Assembly: GCF_900177815.1 (NCBI RefSeq)
Contig: NZ_FXAZ01000003.1
Coordinates: 186,001 to 250,000, forward strand
DNA: 64,000 bases
Direction of reading: 5' to 3'
DNA from: Paenibacillus aquistagni
GTDB lineage: Bacteria > Bacillota > Bacilli > Paenibacillales > Paenibacillaceae
A model generated the notes under the pieces. The model saw only the letters and a program-made list of their open reading frames with translations, was not told where the DNA came from and did no database searches. Positions 26,094 to 35,417 of the stretch are shown here, piece after piece. Positions within the stretch are counted from its first letter, which is position 1. Each line of letters opens with the position of its first letter. The translations under genes were made by a program, and so were the position numbers.

Positions 26094-27353
26094 ATGAAGA
26101 TGAAGACGATAGATGATGCCAATAAGGCTGTTATCGATAAGATTGTCGGCGCAGCGCCGTTTCTGGTAGACGTTGTGCCCGCGCATACCGTAATTCCTGA
26201 GCTCGAAGAGAAGGCATTGCTGCATGCTGGACCGCCGATTGCCTATCAGGATATGACGGGACCGATGCAAGGGTCATGCGTAGGCGCTGTGTTATTTGAG
26301 GGCTGGGCAGAGGATGAGGCAGAAGCAAGGAGCATGCTCGAGGGCGGCAAGATCACCTTCATCCCTTGCCACCATGTGAAGGCAGTAGGTCCTATGGGAG
26401 GCATAACGTCAGGTCATATGCCGGTATTTGTCGTCCAGAACCGTTCAGAAGGCAACGAAGCATACTGCATTATGAATGAAGGAATTGGCAAGGTGCTGCG
26501 CTTCGGCGCATATTCCGAAGAGGTTATCAATCGATTGACCTGGATGAAGGATGTGCTTGGTCCCACGCTATCGCGTGCGCTTCAATCAACCAAGGATGGC
26601 CTTAATCTGAACGTGATGATCGCGAAGGCGATTACGATGGGCGATGAATTCCATCAGCGTAATATTGCGGCTTCGCTCGTTTTTTTGAAGGAAATCAGCC
26701 CTTATATCGCCAGTCTGGATATGGACAAGCAGGACATGCAGAGCGTCATCAAGTTCTTAGCGGACACCGATCAGTTCTTCCTGAACATTATGATGGCCGC
26801 CTCCAAGGCAGTGATGGATGGCGCGCGCATGATGGAAGCGGGCACAGTCGTCACCGCTATGTGCCGCAACGGCAAGGACTTCGGCATTCGGATCAGCGGT
26901 ATGGGGGATCAATGGTTTAGCGCACCTGTAAACACGCCGCAGGGCTTGTTCTTCACCGGTTATTCACAGGAAGATGCGAACCCGGATATCGGAGACAGTG
27001 CGATTACGGAAACCTTCGGCGTCGGGGGGATGGCGATGATCGCAGCCCCAGGTGTTACACGCTTCGTCGGCGCCGGGGGATTCCAAGATGCCTTGGCAAC
27101 GAGCAACGAAATGGTGGAGATCTCGATTGACCAGAACCCGAACTTCACGGTGCCGACATGGGATTTTCGCGGCATTTGCCTAGGCATTGATGCGAGAAAA
27201 GTTGTAGAGACGGGCATTACGCCAGTCATTAATACCGGTATCGCGCATAAGGAGCCAGGGGTAGGGCAGATCGGTGCCGGAACGGTTCGTCCGCCTGTGG
27301 AATGCTTTGAGAAGGCGCTTGAAGCCTATGCAGCTAAGCTCGGATTGGTTTAA
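26094..27353 (+). CDS. allG: AllG (DUF1116, YlbE family), oxamate carbamoyltransferase subunit
   Basis: 419 residues, ATG after GGGAGGGAACTC. The DUF1116 family is recognised by FLVDVVPAHTVIPELEEKALLHAGPPI near the N-terminus, PMGGITSGHMPVFVV (~100), NGKDFGIR (~265) and the Gly-rich GVGGMAMIAAPGVTRFVGAGG (~300). It is a conserved partner of FdrA. No catalytic residue has been assigned by me. Follows allF by 174 bases and is followed by allH with overlapping reading frames, consistent with one complex. Confidence 0.9.
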   Translation: MKMKTIDDANKAVIDKIVGAAPFLVDVVPAHTVIPELEEKALLHAGPPIAYQDMTGPMQGSCVGAVLFEGWAEDEAEARSMLEGGKITFIPCHHVKAVGPMGGITSGHMPVFVVQNRSEGNEAYCIMNEGIGKVLRFGAYSEEVINRLTWMKDVLGPTLSRALQSTKDGLNLNVMIAKAITMGDEFHQRNIAASLVFLKEISPYIASLDMDKQDMQSVIKFLADTDQFFLNIMMAASKAVMDGARMMEAGTVVTAMCRNGKDFGIRISGMGDQWFSAPVNTPQGLFFTGYSQEDANPDIGDSAITETFGVGGMAMIAAPGVTRFVGAGGFQDALATSNEMVEISIDQNPNFTVPTWDFRGICLGIDARKVVETGITPVINTGIAHKEPGVGQIGAGTVRPPVECFEKALEAYAAKLGLV

Positions 27354-27390
27354 CGCGCCGCTCTACACCACTTCCTTCAAGGGAGAGGAG

Positions 27391-28308
27391 ATGCATGCTG
27401 AACTGCCGGCACTGCTCTCCCGGAAGCGGTTTGGACATGTCCATAGTTTATTTGACAACGGCATCAATATCGCGATGGGAGAGGAGCTTATCTTTATCGG
27501 TACGACGAAAAATGGCCGACTGCCCTTCGGCATCCATCTGGAGATGGAGAACTTACGAAGATTGTGTCAGTCGGTCAGGCATCATGATATTGTCGTCGCT
27601 TCGATGCCGGATCTCCTCTTGTTTCGCCATCCAAGCTATCCGCTCGCGCTGGACTTGTCTCAAGCAAAGCGGTATCAATACAAGCTTCGGACAGAGCAGT
27701 ACAATCGCTATCTTGATTTATATCATGCGGATCAAATGGTGGACATTTGCCGCCATTGGGGCATCTCTAATGGCCTTGATGCAACATGGGGCGCCGTTCT
27801 AGCTGCCAGTCCGGCACAAGCCGATTCGCCAAATGATCTGTCTATAGGCGTGCAATTCCCTTTGGAGACTTTGTTTGATGCGATACGGATCGGCGAAGAA
27901 CGGTCTATAGAGCAGCACTTGCGCTATTATCTAGGCAGAGGACAAGGCCTAACGCCGTCAGGCGATGATATTCTGCTTGGCATCCTAGCTGTGCAGGCCT
28001 TAACGGCCGCCTTTCATCCGTCATTATTGGAGCAGATGGATCGTATTCTATCAACAGAACAGATAACGACTGATGTTAGCAAAGCTTATTTGAAGCATGC
28101 GCTGCATGGTCGCTTTAGTGATAAAGTTGTCGCGGTATTAAATGCGATGATGCAAAAAGACGTTTCTCATTTTCAAGCAGCGGTTGTTCGTTTGCTGCAG
28201 ACCGGGCACAGCTCGGGGATCGATACAGCGTATGGAATCGCGAATGCCGTCATGGCCCTAAGGAGGTATAAGCATGTCAAGACGAGTTGTGATTGCATTG
28301 GGAGGTAA
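27391..28308 (+). CDS. allH: AllH (DUF2877, YlbF family), oxamate carbamoyltransferase subunit
   Basis: 305 residues from ATG 27391, five bases after AAGGGAG; an earlier in-frame ATG at 27328 would overlap allG by 26 bases and has no good ribosome site, and the full open frame from 27274 is less likely still. DUF2877 signature GRGQGLTPSGDDILLGIL (~185) and the C-terminal TGHSSGIDTAYGIANA, both close to E. coli YlbF motifs. Third subunit of the AllFGH complex. Its 3' end overlaps the start of the kinase gene by 35 bases. Confidence 0.88.
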   Translation: MHAELPALLSRKRFGHVHSLFDNGINIAMGEELIFIGTTKNGRLPFGIHLEMENLRRLCQSVRHHDIVVASMPDLLLFRHPSYPLALDLSQAKRYQYKLRTEQYNRYLDLYHADQMVDICRHWGISNGLDATWGAVLAASPAQADSPNDLSIGVQFPLETLFDAIRIGEERSIEQHLRYYLGRGQGLTPSGDDILLGILAVQALTAAFHPSLLEQMDRILSTEQITTDVSKAYLKHALHGRFSDKVVAVLNAMMQKDVSHFQAAVVRLLQTGHSSGIDTAYGIANAVMALRRYKHVKTSCDCIGR

Positions 28309-29209
28309 CGCGATTCTGCGGCCCCATCAAGAAGCAACCTATCTGAATCAGCTTGAAAATGTGCGCAAGAGCAGTGAGATTATCGCTGAAATTGTACAGC
28401 AGGGTTATGAGGTCATCGTTACACATGGCAACGGCCCGCAAGTAGGTCTAATTTTAAGGCAGAATGAAGAAGCGAAGGGCGTCGTTTCTCCTTTTCCACT
28501 CGATGTATGCAATGCGAAATCGCAAGGCATGATTGGGTATATGCTCGATCAGTGCTTGAAGAACGAGCTGACAAGACGCGGACTGCGCCAGCAGGTCGTC
28601 AGCGTGCTGACACAGACGCAAGTCTTGTCTGATGATGTAGCGTTTCAGCGTCCGACCAAGCCGATCGGAACGTTCTACACCGAACAGGAAGCCCGCATCA
28701 TTATGCAGGAGAAAGGCTGGGAGATGCAAGAGGATGCGGGAAGAGGCTGGCGTCGTGTGGTTGCTTCTCCTCAGCCTCAATCGATCATGGAAGCAAAAAC
28801 GATTATGGAGCTTGTGGCAAGCGGTGTTATCGTTATTGCTTCAGGCGGAGGAGGCATTCCTGTCGTGCAGGCCGCAGATGGCACGATTGCCGGCGTAGAG
28901 GCTGTAGTTGACAAGGATCGCAGCGGTTTGAAGCTTGCGCAGGAAGCAGACGCCGACATCTTTATGATGGTAACCGATGTGAACCATGTGTTTATCCACT
29001 ACGGAACGCCTGAGCAAGAGGCGCTGCGTCAGGTCAGCGTGCAAGAAGCAAGACAACATATGGAAGATGGCCAATTCTCCTCTGGCAGCATGGGGCCGAA
29101 GATGGAAGCAGCGATTCAATTCGCTGAATGGGGCAAACGCGCCATTATTTGTTCCCTTGATGAAGCGGCTGCCGCCATTGAAGGCCAATCAGGTACACAT
29201 ATTTCTTAA
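28274..29209 (+). CDS. allK: Carbamate kinase
   Basis: 311 residues, ATG after AAGGAGG. Transfers phosphate from carbamoyl phosphate to ADP, giving ATP, with carbamate breaking down to CO2 and NH3. Amino-acid-kinase motifs: VIALGGNAILRP at the N-terminus, THGNGPQVGLILRQN (~48), ASGGGGIPVV (~195), VDKDRSGLKLAQEADAD (~215), and FSSGSMGPKMEAA (~270). Indistinguishable by eye from ArcC, but with no arginine deiminase genes nearby and with AllFGH directly upstream it should draw energy from oxalurate breakdown. Last gene of the cluster. Confidence 0.95.
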   Translation: MSRRVVIALGGNAILRPHQEATYLNQLENVRKSSEIIAEIVQQGYEVIVTHGNGPQVGLILRQNEEAKGVVSPFPLDVCNAKSQGMIGYMLDQCLKNELTRRGLRQQVVSVLTQTQVLSDDVAFQRPTKPIGTFYTEQEARIIMQEKGWEMQEDAGRGWRRVVASPQPQSIMEAKTIMELVASGVIVIASGGGGIPVVQAADGTIAGVEAVVDKDRSGLKLAQEADADIFMMVTDVNHVFIHYGTPEQEALRQVSVQEARQHMEDGQFSSGSMGPKMEAAIQFAEWGKRAIICSLDEAAAAIEGQSGTHIS

Positions 29210-29256
29210 CTGCCTGCTTTTGTGGAGCAAGATAAGGGATATTCCCATTCAAAAAA

Positions 29257-29289
29257 GAAGAACAGCTGCAGTAGAGGCAGCTGTTCTTT
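29257..29289. terminator. Bidirectional terminator after the ureide cluster
   Basis: AAGAACAGCTGC and GCAGCTGTTCTT form a 12-base stem with AAAAAA before and TTTC after, so it serves the ureide operon and the convergent rsiV-like gene. Confidence 0.85.
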
Positions 29290-29337
29290 CACGTATATAA
29301 GGGGATGATTTACACGGATGGAACAAAAGAAAATAAT

Positions 29338-30213
29338 TTATTTGATATAGGCGTGACTGACAAGCGCATTGGTAATCACGTCTGAAGGAATCGTGAATTC
29401 CACAGAGCCCATGCTCCCAGGCGCTACTTCATATTTATCGAAGGAGATGACGAGCTTGCCGTTGTTGTTGATATAAAAGTGTTGATCAGGTTTGATGGTG
29501 GTGAAGGCATCGCCATCTTCCGCATTCTCACCGATCCAATACACCTTGTCGCCATCTTTTTTCATTTGAGCTTCCATTTGTTCTCGAATGTTATTGCTGA
29601 TCAAGGCAATGTAGCTGTCATCCTTGAACAAGCTTGGCAGGGTAAGCAGTACTTCATTCTTTTTATCAATAGTATCAAATTGCAGCGTTTCCTCTGTTGA
29701 ACCCACGGTCTTTTCCACATACCGCGCTATGGAGAGAATACGGTCATTGTCTGTCTTCACCTCATAACCGCTGACAACGCCGAGGTGGCCTTCGCCTTTT
29801 TGCTGCTTCATTTGTTTCATAAAGCTTTGATACAGTTCTTTATTCTCGTTGACATATTTACTGTTCAGCAGCTCCTCGAGTGCTTTGTTGTTCATATCTT
29901 GAATCGCAGGCACTTGAAAATCTGCATTATAATGGCCTTCGTCGACTTTATAGTCACGGAAGGTGACCACCTTGACGAGCGAATTGAGCACAGGTACCTC
30001 TGACAATGCATGTACCACAGCTGGACTTGCATTTACGCTCCCTACAAAGATGACCACTGCAGCAGCGGCAGAACCTACAGCCCATTTTATCGTTTTCATT
30101 CCTCGAACATCCTTTCTTCTGCTAGCTTTCAAAGCTTGATTCACGACATCATCCAATTCTTGAGGAATAGGAATATTGTCATACCTTTTTTTCAACGGAT
30201 CCAAATTACGCAT
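29338..30213 (-). CDS. rsiV: RsiV-like anti-sigma factor
   Basis: 291 residues from ATG 30213, eight bases after GGAGG; it overlaps the sigma gene end by eight bases. A cytoplasmic N-terminus (~40 residues, LDPLKKRYDNIPIPQELDDVV) binds sigma; one membrane helix (KWAVGSAAAAVVIFVG, ~42-60); and an extracellular domain with DUF4163/DUF3298-like features (FEVPAI-type strand, TFDLPSLF-like LLTLPSLFKDDSYIALISNNI, FYINNNGKLVISFDKYEVAPGSMG). In B. subtilis RsiV is the lysozyme receptor and is cleaved to free SigV (family knowledge). Lysozyme binding here is untested. Confidence 0.85.
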   Translation of the reverse strand: MRNLDPLKKRYDNIPIPQELDDVVNQALKASRRKDVRGMKTIKWAVGSAAAAVVIFVGSVNASPAVVHALSEVPVLNSLVKVVTFRDYKVDEGHYNADFQVPAIQDMNNKALEELLNSKYVNENKELYQSFMKQMKQQKGEGHLGVVSGYEVKTDNDRILSIARYVEKTVGSTEETLQFDTIDKKNEVLLTLPSLFKDDSYIALISNNIREQMEAQMKKDGDKVYWIGENAEDGDAFTTIKPDQHFYINNNGKLVISFDKYEVAPGSMGSVEFTIPSDVITNALVSHAYIK

Positions 30214-30721
30214 GTTGGCGGACCTCCTCCATAGAATCATCCTTTAGCTTTACTCGCAGCAGCTTCAAAGCTTGATAGAGGCGAGTCTTAATGGTATTTA
30301 CATTTTCACCCAGAATGTCTGCGATCTCTTCGATCTTGAGATCCTCAAAGTAACGCAGCACGATGACACTTTTATATTTAAAGGGCAGTTCTTCGAGCGC
30401 CTGCTCCAAATCCAAATTGTGATAGTGATCCTCCGATTCCAGACCCAGCGTGAGCAGGACCTCATCATCGACAGGCTGAACCCGGCTTCGCTTGCGCAAG
30501 AAGTCCAGCGCAGTGGTAACCACGATCCGGAAGTACCAGCTCTTCATGGATGCGGGCTTATGCAGGGTGTTCAGCGAAATAAATGCCTTTTGGATCGCTT
30601 CTTGGACGATATCAAGGGCATCCTCTTTGTTGTGCACATAGCTGTAGGCTAATCGATACGTGCTCTCCTTATGTTCGGTTATGCACGAGACCAACAGCTC
30701 TTCGAAGCGTCTACGATTCAT
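30206..30721 (-). CDS. sigV: ECF RNA polymerase sigma factor, SigV-like
   Basis: 171 residues, ATG after GGAGGG. Region 2 (STYRLAYSYVHNKEDALDIVQEAIQKAF, with the -10-binding SWYFRIVVTTALDFLRKR) and region 4 (ALEELPFKYKSVIVLRYFEDLKIEEIADILGENVNTIKTRLYQALKLLR) are complete. The overlapping downstream gene encodes a RsiV-like anti-sigma factor, which supports the SigV group. Upstream on the minus strand a GAAACA motif (near 30828) could be part of its own promoter, but no clear CGTC follows. No oatA gene is adjacent. Confidence 0.9.
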   Translation of the reverse strand: MNRRRFEELLVSCITEHKESTYRLAYSYVHNKEDALDIVQEAIQKAFISLNTLHKPASMKSWYFRIVVTTALDFLRKRSRVQPVDDEVLLTLGLESEDHYHNLDLEQALEELPFKYKSVIVLRYFEDLKIEEIADILGENVNTIKTRLYQALKLLRVKLKDDSMEEVRQHA

Positions 30722-30891
30722 GGAGTGAGCTCCCTCCTTTTTTGTACATGCTCCTTGTTCTCGTCTCTGTAAGCAAGACGTATGAAGGCTAGCAAAAAGT
30801 TTGGATGCATCATAAATTTATTTGTTTCGCATTTATGGCATGGAAATGTGTGGATGAACATCTTCGGATGACAAAACAACGTCAGAACAGC

Positions 30892-30924
30892 AAAAAAGCA
30901 GAGACACCGTGATGGCGTCTCTGC
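30892..30924 (-). terminator. Rho-independent terminator of the qox operon
   Basis: GCAGAGAC and GTCTCTGC form an eight-base stem; TTTTTT follows on the minus strand. Confidence 0.88.
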
Positions 30925-30961
30925 TTGCATTGAACATACGCATATGCGATTTGATTGGTTC

Positions 30962-31252
30962 TTACATGTAGCCCCAGATCATCGTTAACAGAGTACCGAA
31001 GATGGTGACAAGACCAACAAACAGCGCATAGATAATGTTGATATACAGGGTAGACTTCGTTCCTTTCTCTTCTTGAATATGCATGAACAAGAAGAGCTGG
31101 ATGGAAGCTTGAATCGCGGCGCTGACAAGCAGTATCGTCAGCTTCACGTTATATGACAAATCTGGAATCAGCACTACCAAAGCGACTGCGGATAGGACAA
31201 GTGACAACAGATAGCCCATGACATGCTTGATTGGAAATAGCTGTTTCATCAT
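30962..31252 (-). CDS. qoxD: Cytochrome aa3 quinol oxidase subunit IV
   Basis: 96 residues with three membrane helices, the CtaF/CyoD-like fold (FPIKHVMGYLLSLVLSAVALVVL, QASIQLFLFMHI, LFVGLVTIFGTLLTMIWGYM). It assists assembly of the quinol oxidase and binds no cofactor. One base separates qoxC and qoxD; AAAGGA ten bases upstream lies in the qoxC end. Last gene of the operon. Confidence 0.92.
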   Translation of the reverse strand: MMKQLFPIKHVMGYLLSLVLSAVALVVLIPDLSYNVKLTILLVSAAIQASIQLFLFMHIQEEKGTKSTLYINIIYALFVGLVTIFGTLLTMIWGYM

Positions 31253-31253
31253 A

Positions 31254-31850
31254 TCACATCAGTCCTTTCAGATAGACGAAGCTGAAGATGAAGATCCAGA
31301 CAACGTCCAAGAAGTGCCAGTACAAGGAGAAGATAAACGACTTGTTCGCTGTGTATTCATTAAAGCCCTCACGCTTGATTTGAATCATGATGGCGATTCC
31401 CCACAGCAAGCCTAGCGTAACGTGGGCACCGTGAGTACCGAGCAATATGAACAAGCTGGACAAGAATGCACTTGTCTGAAGTGTCGCACCTTCATGTACA
31501 TAGGTATAGAATTCGAAAATCTCAATCCCTAGGAAGCCTGCGCCCAAGAGAAGGGTTATCAGATAAAATACCAGAGTCGGCTTCTTGAGTCCTAAGCGCA
31601 TGCTGTGGACGGCAAGGCCAATCGTAAAGCTACTTGTTAAGAGAAGGAAGGTCTCGGCAAGAACCGGCTTCATCTCAAAAATCTCTGCTGCAGTCGGACC
31701 GTTACCAGCCCGCTGCCATAAGGTTAGATACACGGCGAACAGCGTAGCGAAGAGTGCAATCTCTGCCCCCAGGAAGATCCAGAAGCCAAGAATCTTGTTG
31801 CTATTCTCTTCCGTGCGATATTCTAAAGGCAACGTATGATTTACTTTCAT
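31254..31850 (-). CDS. qoxC: Cytochrome aa3 quinol oxidase subunit III
   Basis: 198 residues with five membrane helices, as in the short (Bacillus) form of subunit III that lacks the first two helices. Conserved stretches: [51 protein letters not shown] and [21 protein letters not shown]. Start overlaps the qoxB stop by four bases. Part of the proton-pumping complex in the cytoplasmic membrane. Confidence 0.95.
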   Translation of the reverse strand: MKVNHTLPLEYRTEENSNKILGFWIFLGAEIALFATLFAVYLTLWQRAGNGPTAAEIFEMKPVLAETFLLLTSSFTIGLAVHSMRLGLKKPTLVFYLITLLLGAGFLGIEIFEFYTYVHEGATLQTSAFLSSLFILLGTHGAHVTLGLLWGIAIMIQIKREGFNEYTANKSFIFSLYWHFLDVVWIFIFSFVYLKGLM

Positions 31851-33790
31851 ACGGTCTCACCCCGCAATCGTTGTTCCGTTTTTTTGATCTCGCTGACAGG
31901 GATGTGATAGCCATGATCGCGCTCGAAGGTGCGAATACCAAGCATAACGAGAACGCCGAGCCCTCCAATAATAGCCGGTACCCACCAGCTGAATACGAGA
32001 GCAAAGCCAAGGAAGAAGAAGATAACGCCGAGAATAAACGGCTGCCCGCTGTTGCTAGGCATGTGAATCTCTTCAAGCTCGTCTTCAAACAGCTTTTCTT
32101 TGCCCTTCTTCATGTTCCAGAAGCAATCCAAGCTTTGTACTTTAGGCGTAATCGCAAAGTTGTAATCTGGAATCGGGCTATGTGTTGCCCACTCCAATGT
32201 ACGTGCATCCCATGGATCGCCCGTTGTGTCGCGTGGCGCATAACGGAAGCTCCAATAGATGTTGTACACGAGAAGACCAAAGCCGATTGCAAGTCCGACC
32301 GCACCGATGGATGCAATCAAGTTAAGCGGACCGAAGCCCGTCTCGGCAGAATACGTGTACATACGACGTGTCATCCCTTTAAGTCCTAAGAAGAACAATG
32401 GCAAGAAGGTTACGTTGAAGCTGATCGCGATAACCCAGAATGTAAGCTTGCCTTGGCGCTCATTAAGACGGAAGCCAAACAATTTAGGGAACCAGTAGTA
32501 CATCCCTGCGATAACCGCAAATACCGTACCTGGAATCAATACATAGTGGAAGTGAGCGACCAAGAACATCGTGTTGTGATATTGATAGTCGGCACTTGCC
32601 ATCGCAAGCATAACCCCTGTTACGCCGCCAACCGTAAAGATTGGAATAAAGGCTAGGGAGTACATCATTGGTGTCGTAAATTGAATCTTCCCTTTTCGCA
32701 GCGTAAACAGCCAGTTGAAGATCTTGACACCGGTTGGTACGGCAATCGCCATCGTGGTGATGGAGAAGATTCCGTTGACCATCGCACCATGTCCCATCGT
32801 GTAGAAGTGATGAGCCCATACAAGGAAGGATAGTGCGGAGATCGCAACCATACTGACGACCATGGATGTATAACCGTACAGGTTCTTTTTCGAGAAAGTT
32901 GAAATAATTTCACTATAAATACCGAATGCAGGCAGGATAACAATATATACCTCAGGATGTCCCCATACCCAGAACAGGTTCGCCCACAGCATATCCATAC
33001 CGCCGTTGGCCATCGTAAAGAACTGCCCGCCAAAGAGCCGGTCGACTGTCATCAGCGCAAGCGCAATCGTCAATACTGGGAATGCGAACGTGATAATGAC
33101 ACAAGTGATCAATACAGACCATGTGAACATTGGCATTTTCATCAAAGACATGCCAGGCGCACGCATTTTAATAATCGTAACAATAAAGTTGATTCCCGTC
33201 ATCAATGTACCAATACCGGCAATCTGTAAGGCAATTGCGTAATAGTTGATCCCTACTGTAGGGCTGAACTCATTGCTTGCAAGCGGGAAGTATGCCGTCC
33301 AACCTGCATCAGGCGACCCACCGATAACAAAGCTAATGTTGAACAGCATTGCACCAAAGAAGAACAACCAGAAGCTGACGGCGTTCAGCCTTGGGAATGC
33401 AACGTCGCGTGCACCGATCTGAAGGGGAACGACAACGTTCATTAGTCCAATAATAAATGGCATTGCCATGAACAGGATCATGATGACCCCGTGTGTTGTA
33501 AAGATTTCATTATAGTGCTGGGCATCAAGCAAGCCATTCTCAGGCCTTGCCAGCTGTCCTCTCATCAATAGGCCATCCATGCCTCCGCGGAAGAGCATGA
33601 GAAGGGCAGCGATGATATACATGATGCCGATACGCTTATGGTCAACAGTAGTCAGCCACTCTCTCCAGAGATAGCCCCACTTTTTGAAATACGTTAACCC
33701 GACAACGATGGCTACGGATACCAAGACAATACTGGCCATCGCACCGTAGATCATCGGTTCACCGGTAACGAAAAATTCATCCCATTTCAT
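31847..33790 (-). CDS. qoxB: Cytochrome aa3 quinol oxidase subunit I
   Basis: 647 residues, about 14 helices. Catalytic core: reduces O2 to water at a haem a3-CuB centre and pumps protons. The CuB and tyrosine cross-link motif [20 protein letters not shown] (~275), the two CuB histidines in [10 protein letters not shown] (~326), and the haem ligands in the [11 protein letters not shown] region (~412) are intact; TTVDHKRIG near the N-terminus is the QoxB hallmark. Second gene of qoxABCD; a 30-base gap follows qoxA. Confidence 0.97.
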   Translation of the reverse strand: MKWDEFFVTGEPMIYGAMASIVLVSVAIVVGLTYFKKWGYLWREWLTTVDHKRIGIMYIIAALLMLFRGGMDGLLMRGQLARPENGLLDAQHYNEIFTTHGVIMILFMAMPFIIGLMNVVVPLQIGARDVAFPRLNAVSFWLFFFGAMLFNISFVIGGSPDAGWTAYFPLASNEFSPTVGINYYAIALQIAGIGTLMTGINFIVTIIKMRAPGMSLMKMPMFTWSVLITCVIITFAFPVLTIALALMTVDRLFGGQFFTMANGGMDMLWANLFWVWGHPEVYIVILPAFGIYSEIISTFSKKNLYGYTSMVVSMVAISALSFLVWAHHFYTMGHGAMVNGIFSITTMAIAVPTGVKIFNWLFTLRKGKIQFTTPMMYSLAFIPIFTVGGVTGVMLAMASADYQYHNTMFLVAHFHYVLIPGTVFAVIAGMYYWFPKLFGFRLNERQGKLTFWVIAISFNVTFLPLFFLGLKGMTRRMYTYSAETGFGPLNLIASIGAVGLAIGFGLLVYNIYWSFRYAPRDTTGDPWDARTLEWATHSPIPDYNFAITPKVQSLDCFWNMKKGKEKLFEDELEEIHMPSNSGQPFILGVIFFFLGFALVFSWWVPAIIGGLGVLVMLGIRTFERDHGYHIPVSEIKKTEQRLRGETV

Positions 33791-33820
33791 ACCGTGCTGG
33801 CTCCTTTCTGAGCTGTCTTT

Positions 33821-34780
33821 TTACTCATGATTCGAATGTTCCGATTCGGAATGTTCACTTTGATCCATATCTTCATGATCCATATCGCCATGGTCCATAT
33901 TGCTGTGATCCATATCGTCGGATGTAGAGTCTGAACCGTGATTATGTCCGGCATGCTCGCCTTCAGGAGCAGGACTGAACGTCAGGTGTGTTCCTGTGTA
34001 GGATTTACGTCCTACATGTGGTGTTGCAAGAAGCTTGTCAAACTCAGCTTCCGTAATCTCGGATTCGTTTGCTTTTACATCATTGACCCATTCATCGAAC
34101 TTCTTCGGAGACATGGAGAGCACCTCGAATTCCATATGTGCATAACCTTCACCGCTGAAGTTGGAATTGCGCCCCATCATGGATGCTTCATGCTCGGCCA
34201 CAAAATGGAGCTTTGTTACCATGTCGCTCATCGCATACTTTTGACCGCCAAGCTGCGGAATCCAGAAACTCGTAATTGGGCCATAAGAGTACATACGGAA
34301 TTCTACAGGACGGTTCGTCGGAATGTTGACATAGTTTACGGTTTCAATATTCTCCTCTGGATAGCTAAAATGCCATTTCCAGTTGGAGGATGCTGCGTAG
34401 ATGACAAGCGGCTTTTGATTCTCATAGCCGACAGGTACTTTCTCTACGGCATTGGTTGTCTTCACGGTTACAACAGATAGCACGGCTACGATGAGAACCG
34501 GAATGGCGATCCAAATGATTTCAAGCCATTTGTTCCCTTTCTCGTAAGGAGGCTCGTAATCGTCAGGCAACTTGGACGCGCGATACTTGGACAAGAAGAC
34601 AACGAATAAAACATAGACTACCAATAACACGAAGGCCATTACAATAATGGAGAAAATAATTGTATTTGCCTGTGTTTGTGCTTGCGGACCTTTAGGATTC
34701 AAGACGAGCAACGGCTCGCAGCCCGTGAGCAGAAGGAGAAGAGTTGACATTAATGCGAGTAACAACCCTTTTCGTTTCAT
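33821..34780 (-). CDS. qoxA: Cytochrome aa3 quinol oxidase subunit II with a His/Met/Asp-rich tail
   Basis: 319 residues. Lipoprotein signal (LLLLLTGCEP, Cys ~21), two helices, then the cupredoxin domain. The CuA ligands are missing: where cytochrome c oxidases have CxxxC this protein reads NFSGEGYAHMEF, which marks it as a quinol oxidase. An unusual acidic tail (~273-319) holds repeated MDH-type units (DMDHSNMDHGDMDHEDMDQ) and several further His, a likely metal-binding segment on the outer face. First gene of the operon; ATG is preceded by AAAGGGGTGCC. Confidence 0.95.
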   Translation of the reverse strand: MKRKGLLLALMSTLLLLLTGCEPLLVLNPKGPQAQTQANTIIFSIIVMAFVLLVVYVLFVVFLSKYRASKLPDDYEPPYEKGNKWLEIIWIAIPVLIVAVLSVVTVKTTNAVEKVPVGYENQKPLVIYAASSNWKWHFSYPEENIETVNYVNIPTNRPVEFRMYSYGPITSFWIPQLGGQKYAMSDMVTKLHFVAEHEASMMGRNSNFSGEGYAHMEFEVLSMSPKKFDEWVNDVKANESEITEAEFDKLLATPHVGRKSYTGTHLTFSPAPEGEHAGHNHGSDSTSDDMDHSNMDHGDMDHEDMDQSEHSESEHSNHE

Positions 34781-35344
34781 AAGGCACCCCTTTCTCTAAG
34801 AAGAAACAATGTATATTTAATGTTGGGATAACGCTGGTCACCGTATATCTTAGTAAGTAAGGATTAGGAAAACAAATTGAATAAAAGAACATTAATGTAT
34901 TATATATCCATAACTTGAAGTGAAATATGTCATTGAAAAAGCTTCGAAACCCCAAATGTGACGAAAATCACTGAAAATCAGCCGAAATCGGGCATTTTGA
35001 ATTTCTATCACAAATCCATAATTTACATCCACATCAATTTTCAATATTGTCACAAAGTTCACCATTCTGTAAGGATTCAGGGATTTTTAGTCTATTTTTA
35101 AAGGGTTGAGGATGTTCGCTCATCACGATATAACCGTTTTCAAACAAGTGTAAATGAGTTTAGTGCCTAATTTCACGTTGTAAAAAATGGCAGTAAGGGA
35201 TTGAAATAGGTGAAAACACGGGTTTAAATCTCTTGATTTCTCCTGTTTTGATAAACCTCATTGCAAACCTATTTGAAATGTGCTTGGGGAGAGCGAAAAC
35301 CGCCTTGTAGCGGTCTCTATTGGTTTTCATTTTGTTGAAACAGC
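34781..35344 (-). promoter_or_regulatory. AT-rich upstream region of qoxA with an FNR-like palindrome
   Basis: No gene is supported in these ~560 bases; a 64-residue open frame near 35160-35354 has no ribosome site. TGTGA-CGAAAA-TCACT at 34957-34972 matches the FNR/CRP box TGTGA-N6-TCACA at nine of ten positions. CACAAA- and TTCAC-type half-sites around 35010-35065 could suit ResD or Rex. The transcription start cannot be placed with confidence. Confidence 0.4.
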
Positions 35345-35383
35345 AACAAGGCATTCTGCCAGCAGGTGGTAGAATGCCTTGTT
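35345..35383 (-). terminator. Stem-loop terminator after the araC-like gene
   Basis: AACAAGGCATTCT pairs perfectly with AGAATGCCTTGTT (13 base pairs). The minus strand continues with a broken T run (TTGCTGTTTC). A second nested repeat, GAAAACC/GGTTTTC with CCGC/GCGG inside, lies just beyond at about 35296-35328. Confidence 0.65.
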
Positions 35384-35417
35384 CATGCGCAGAGCACGTC
35401 AGATGGCTTTTATATCT

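Noticed and set aside
30750-30830. SigV-type promoter (GAAAC plus CGTC) before the sigma gene
   Set aside because: A GAAACA word is present on the minus strand but the downstream element reads CATC at a doubtful distance.
35160-35354. 64-codon minus-strand open frame upstream of qoxA
   Set aside because: Covers the terminator hairpin of the araC-like gene and has no start signal.
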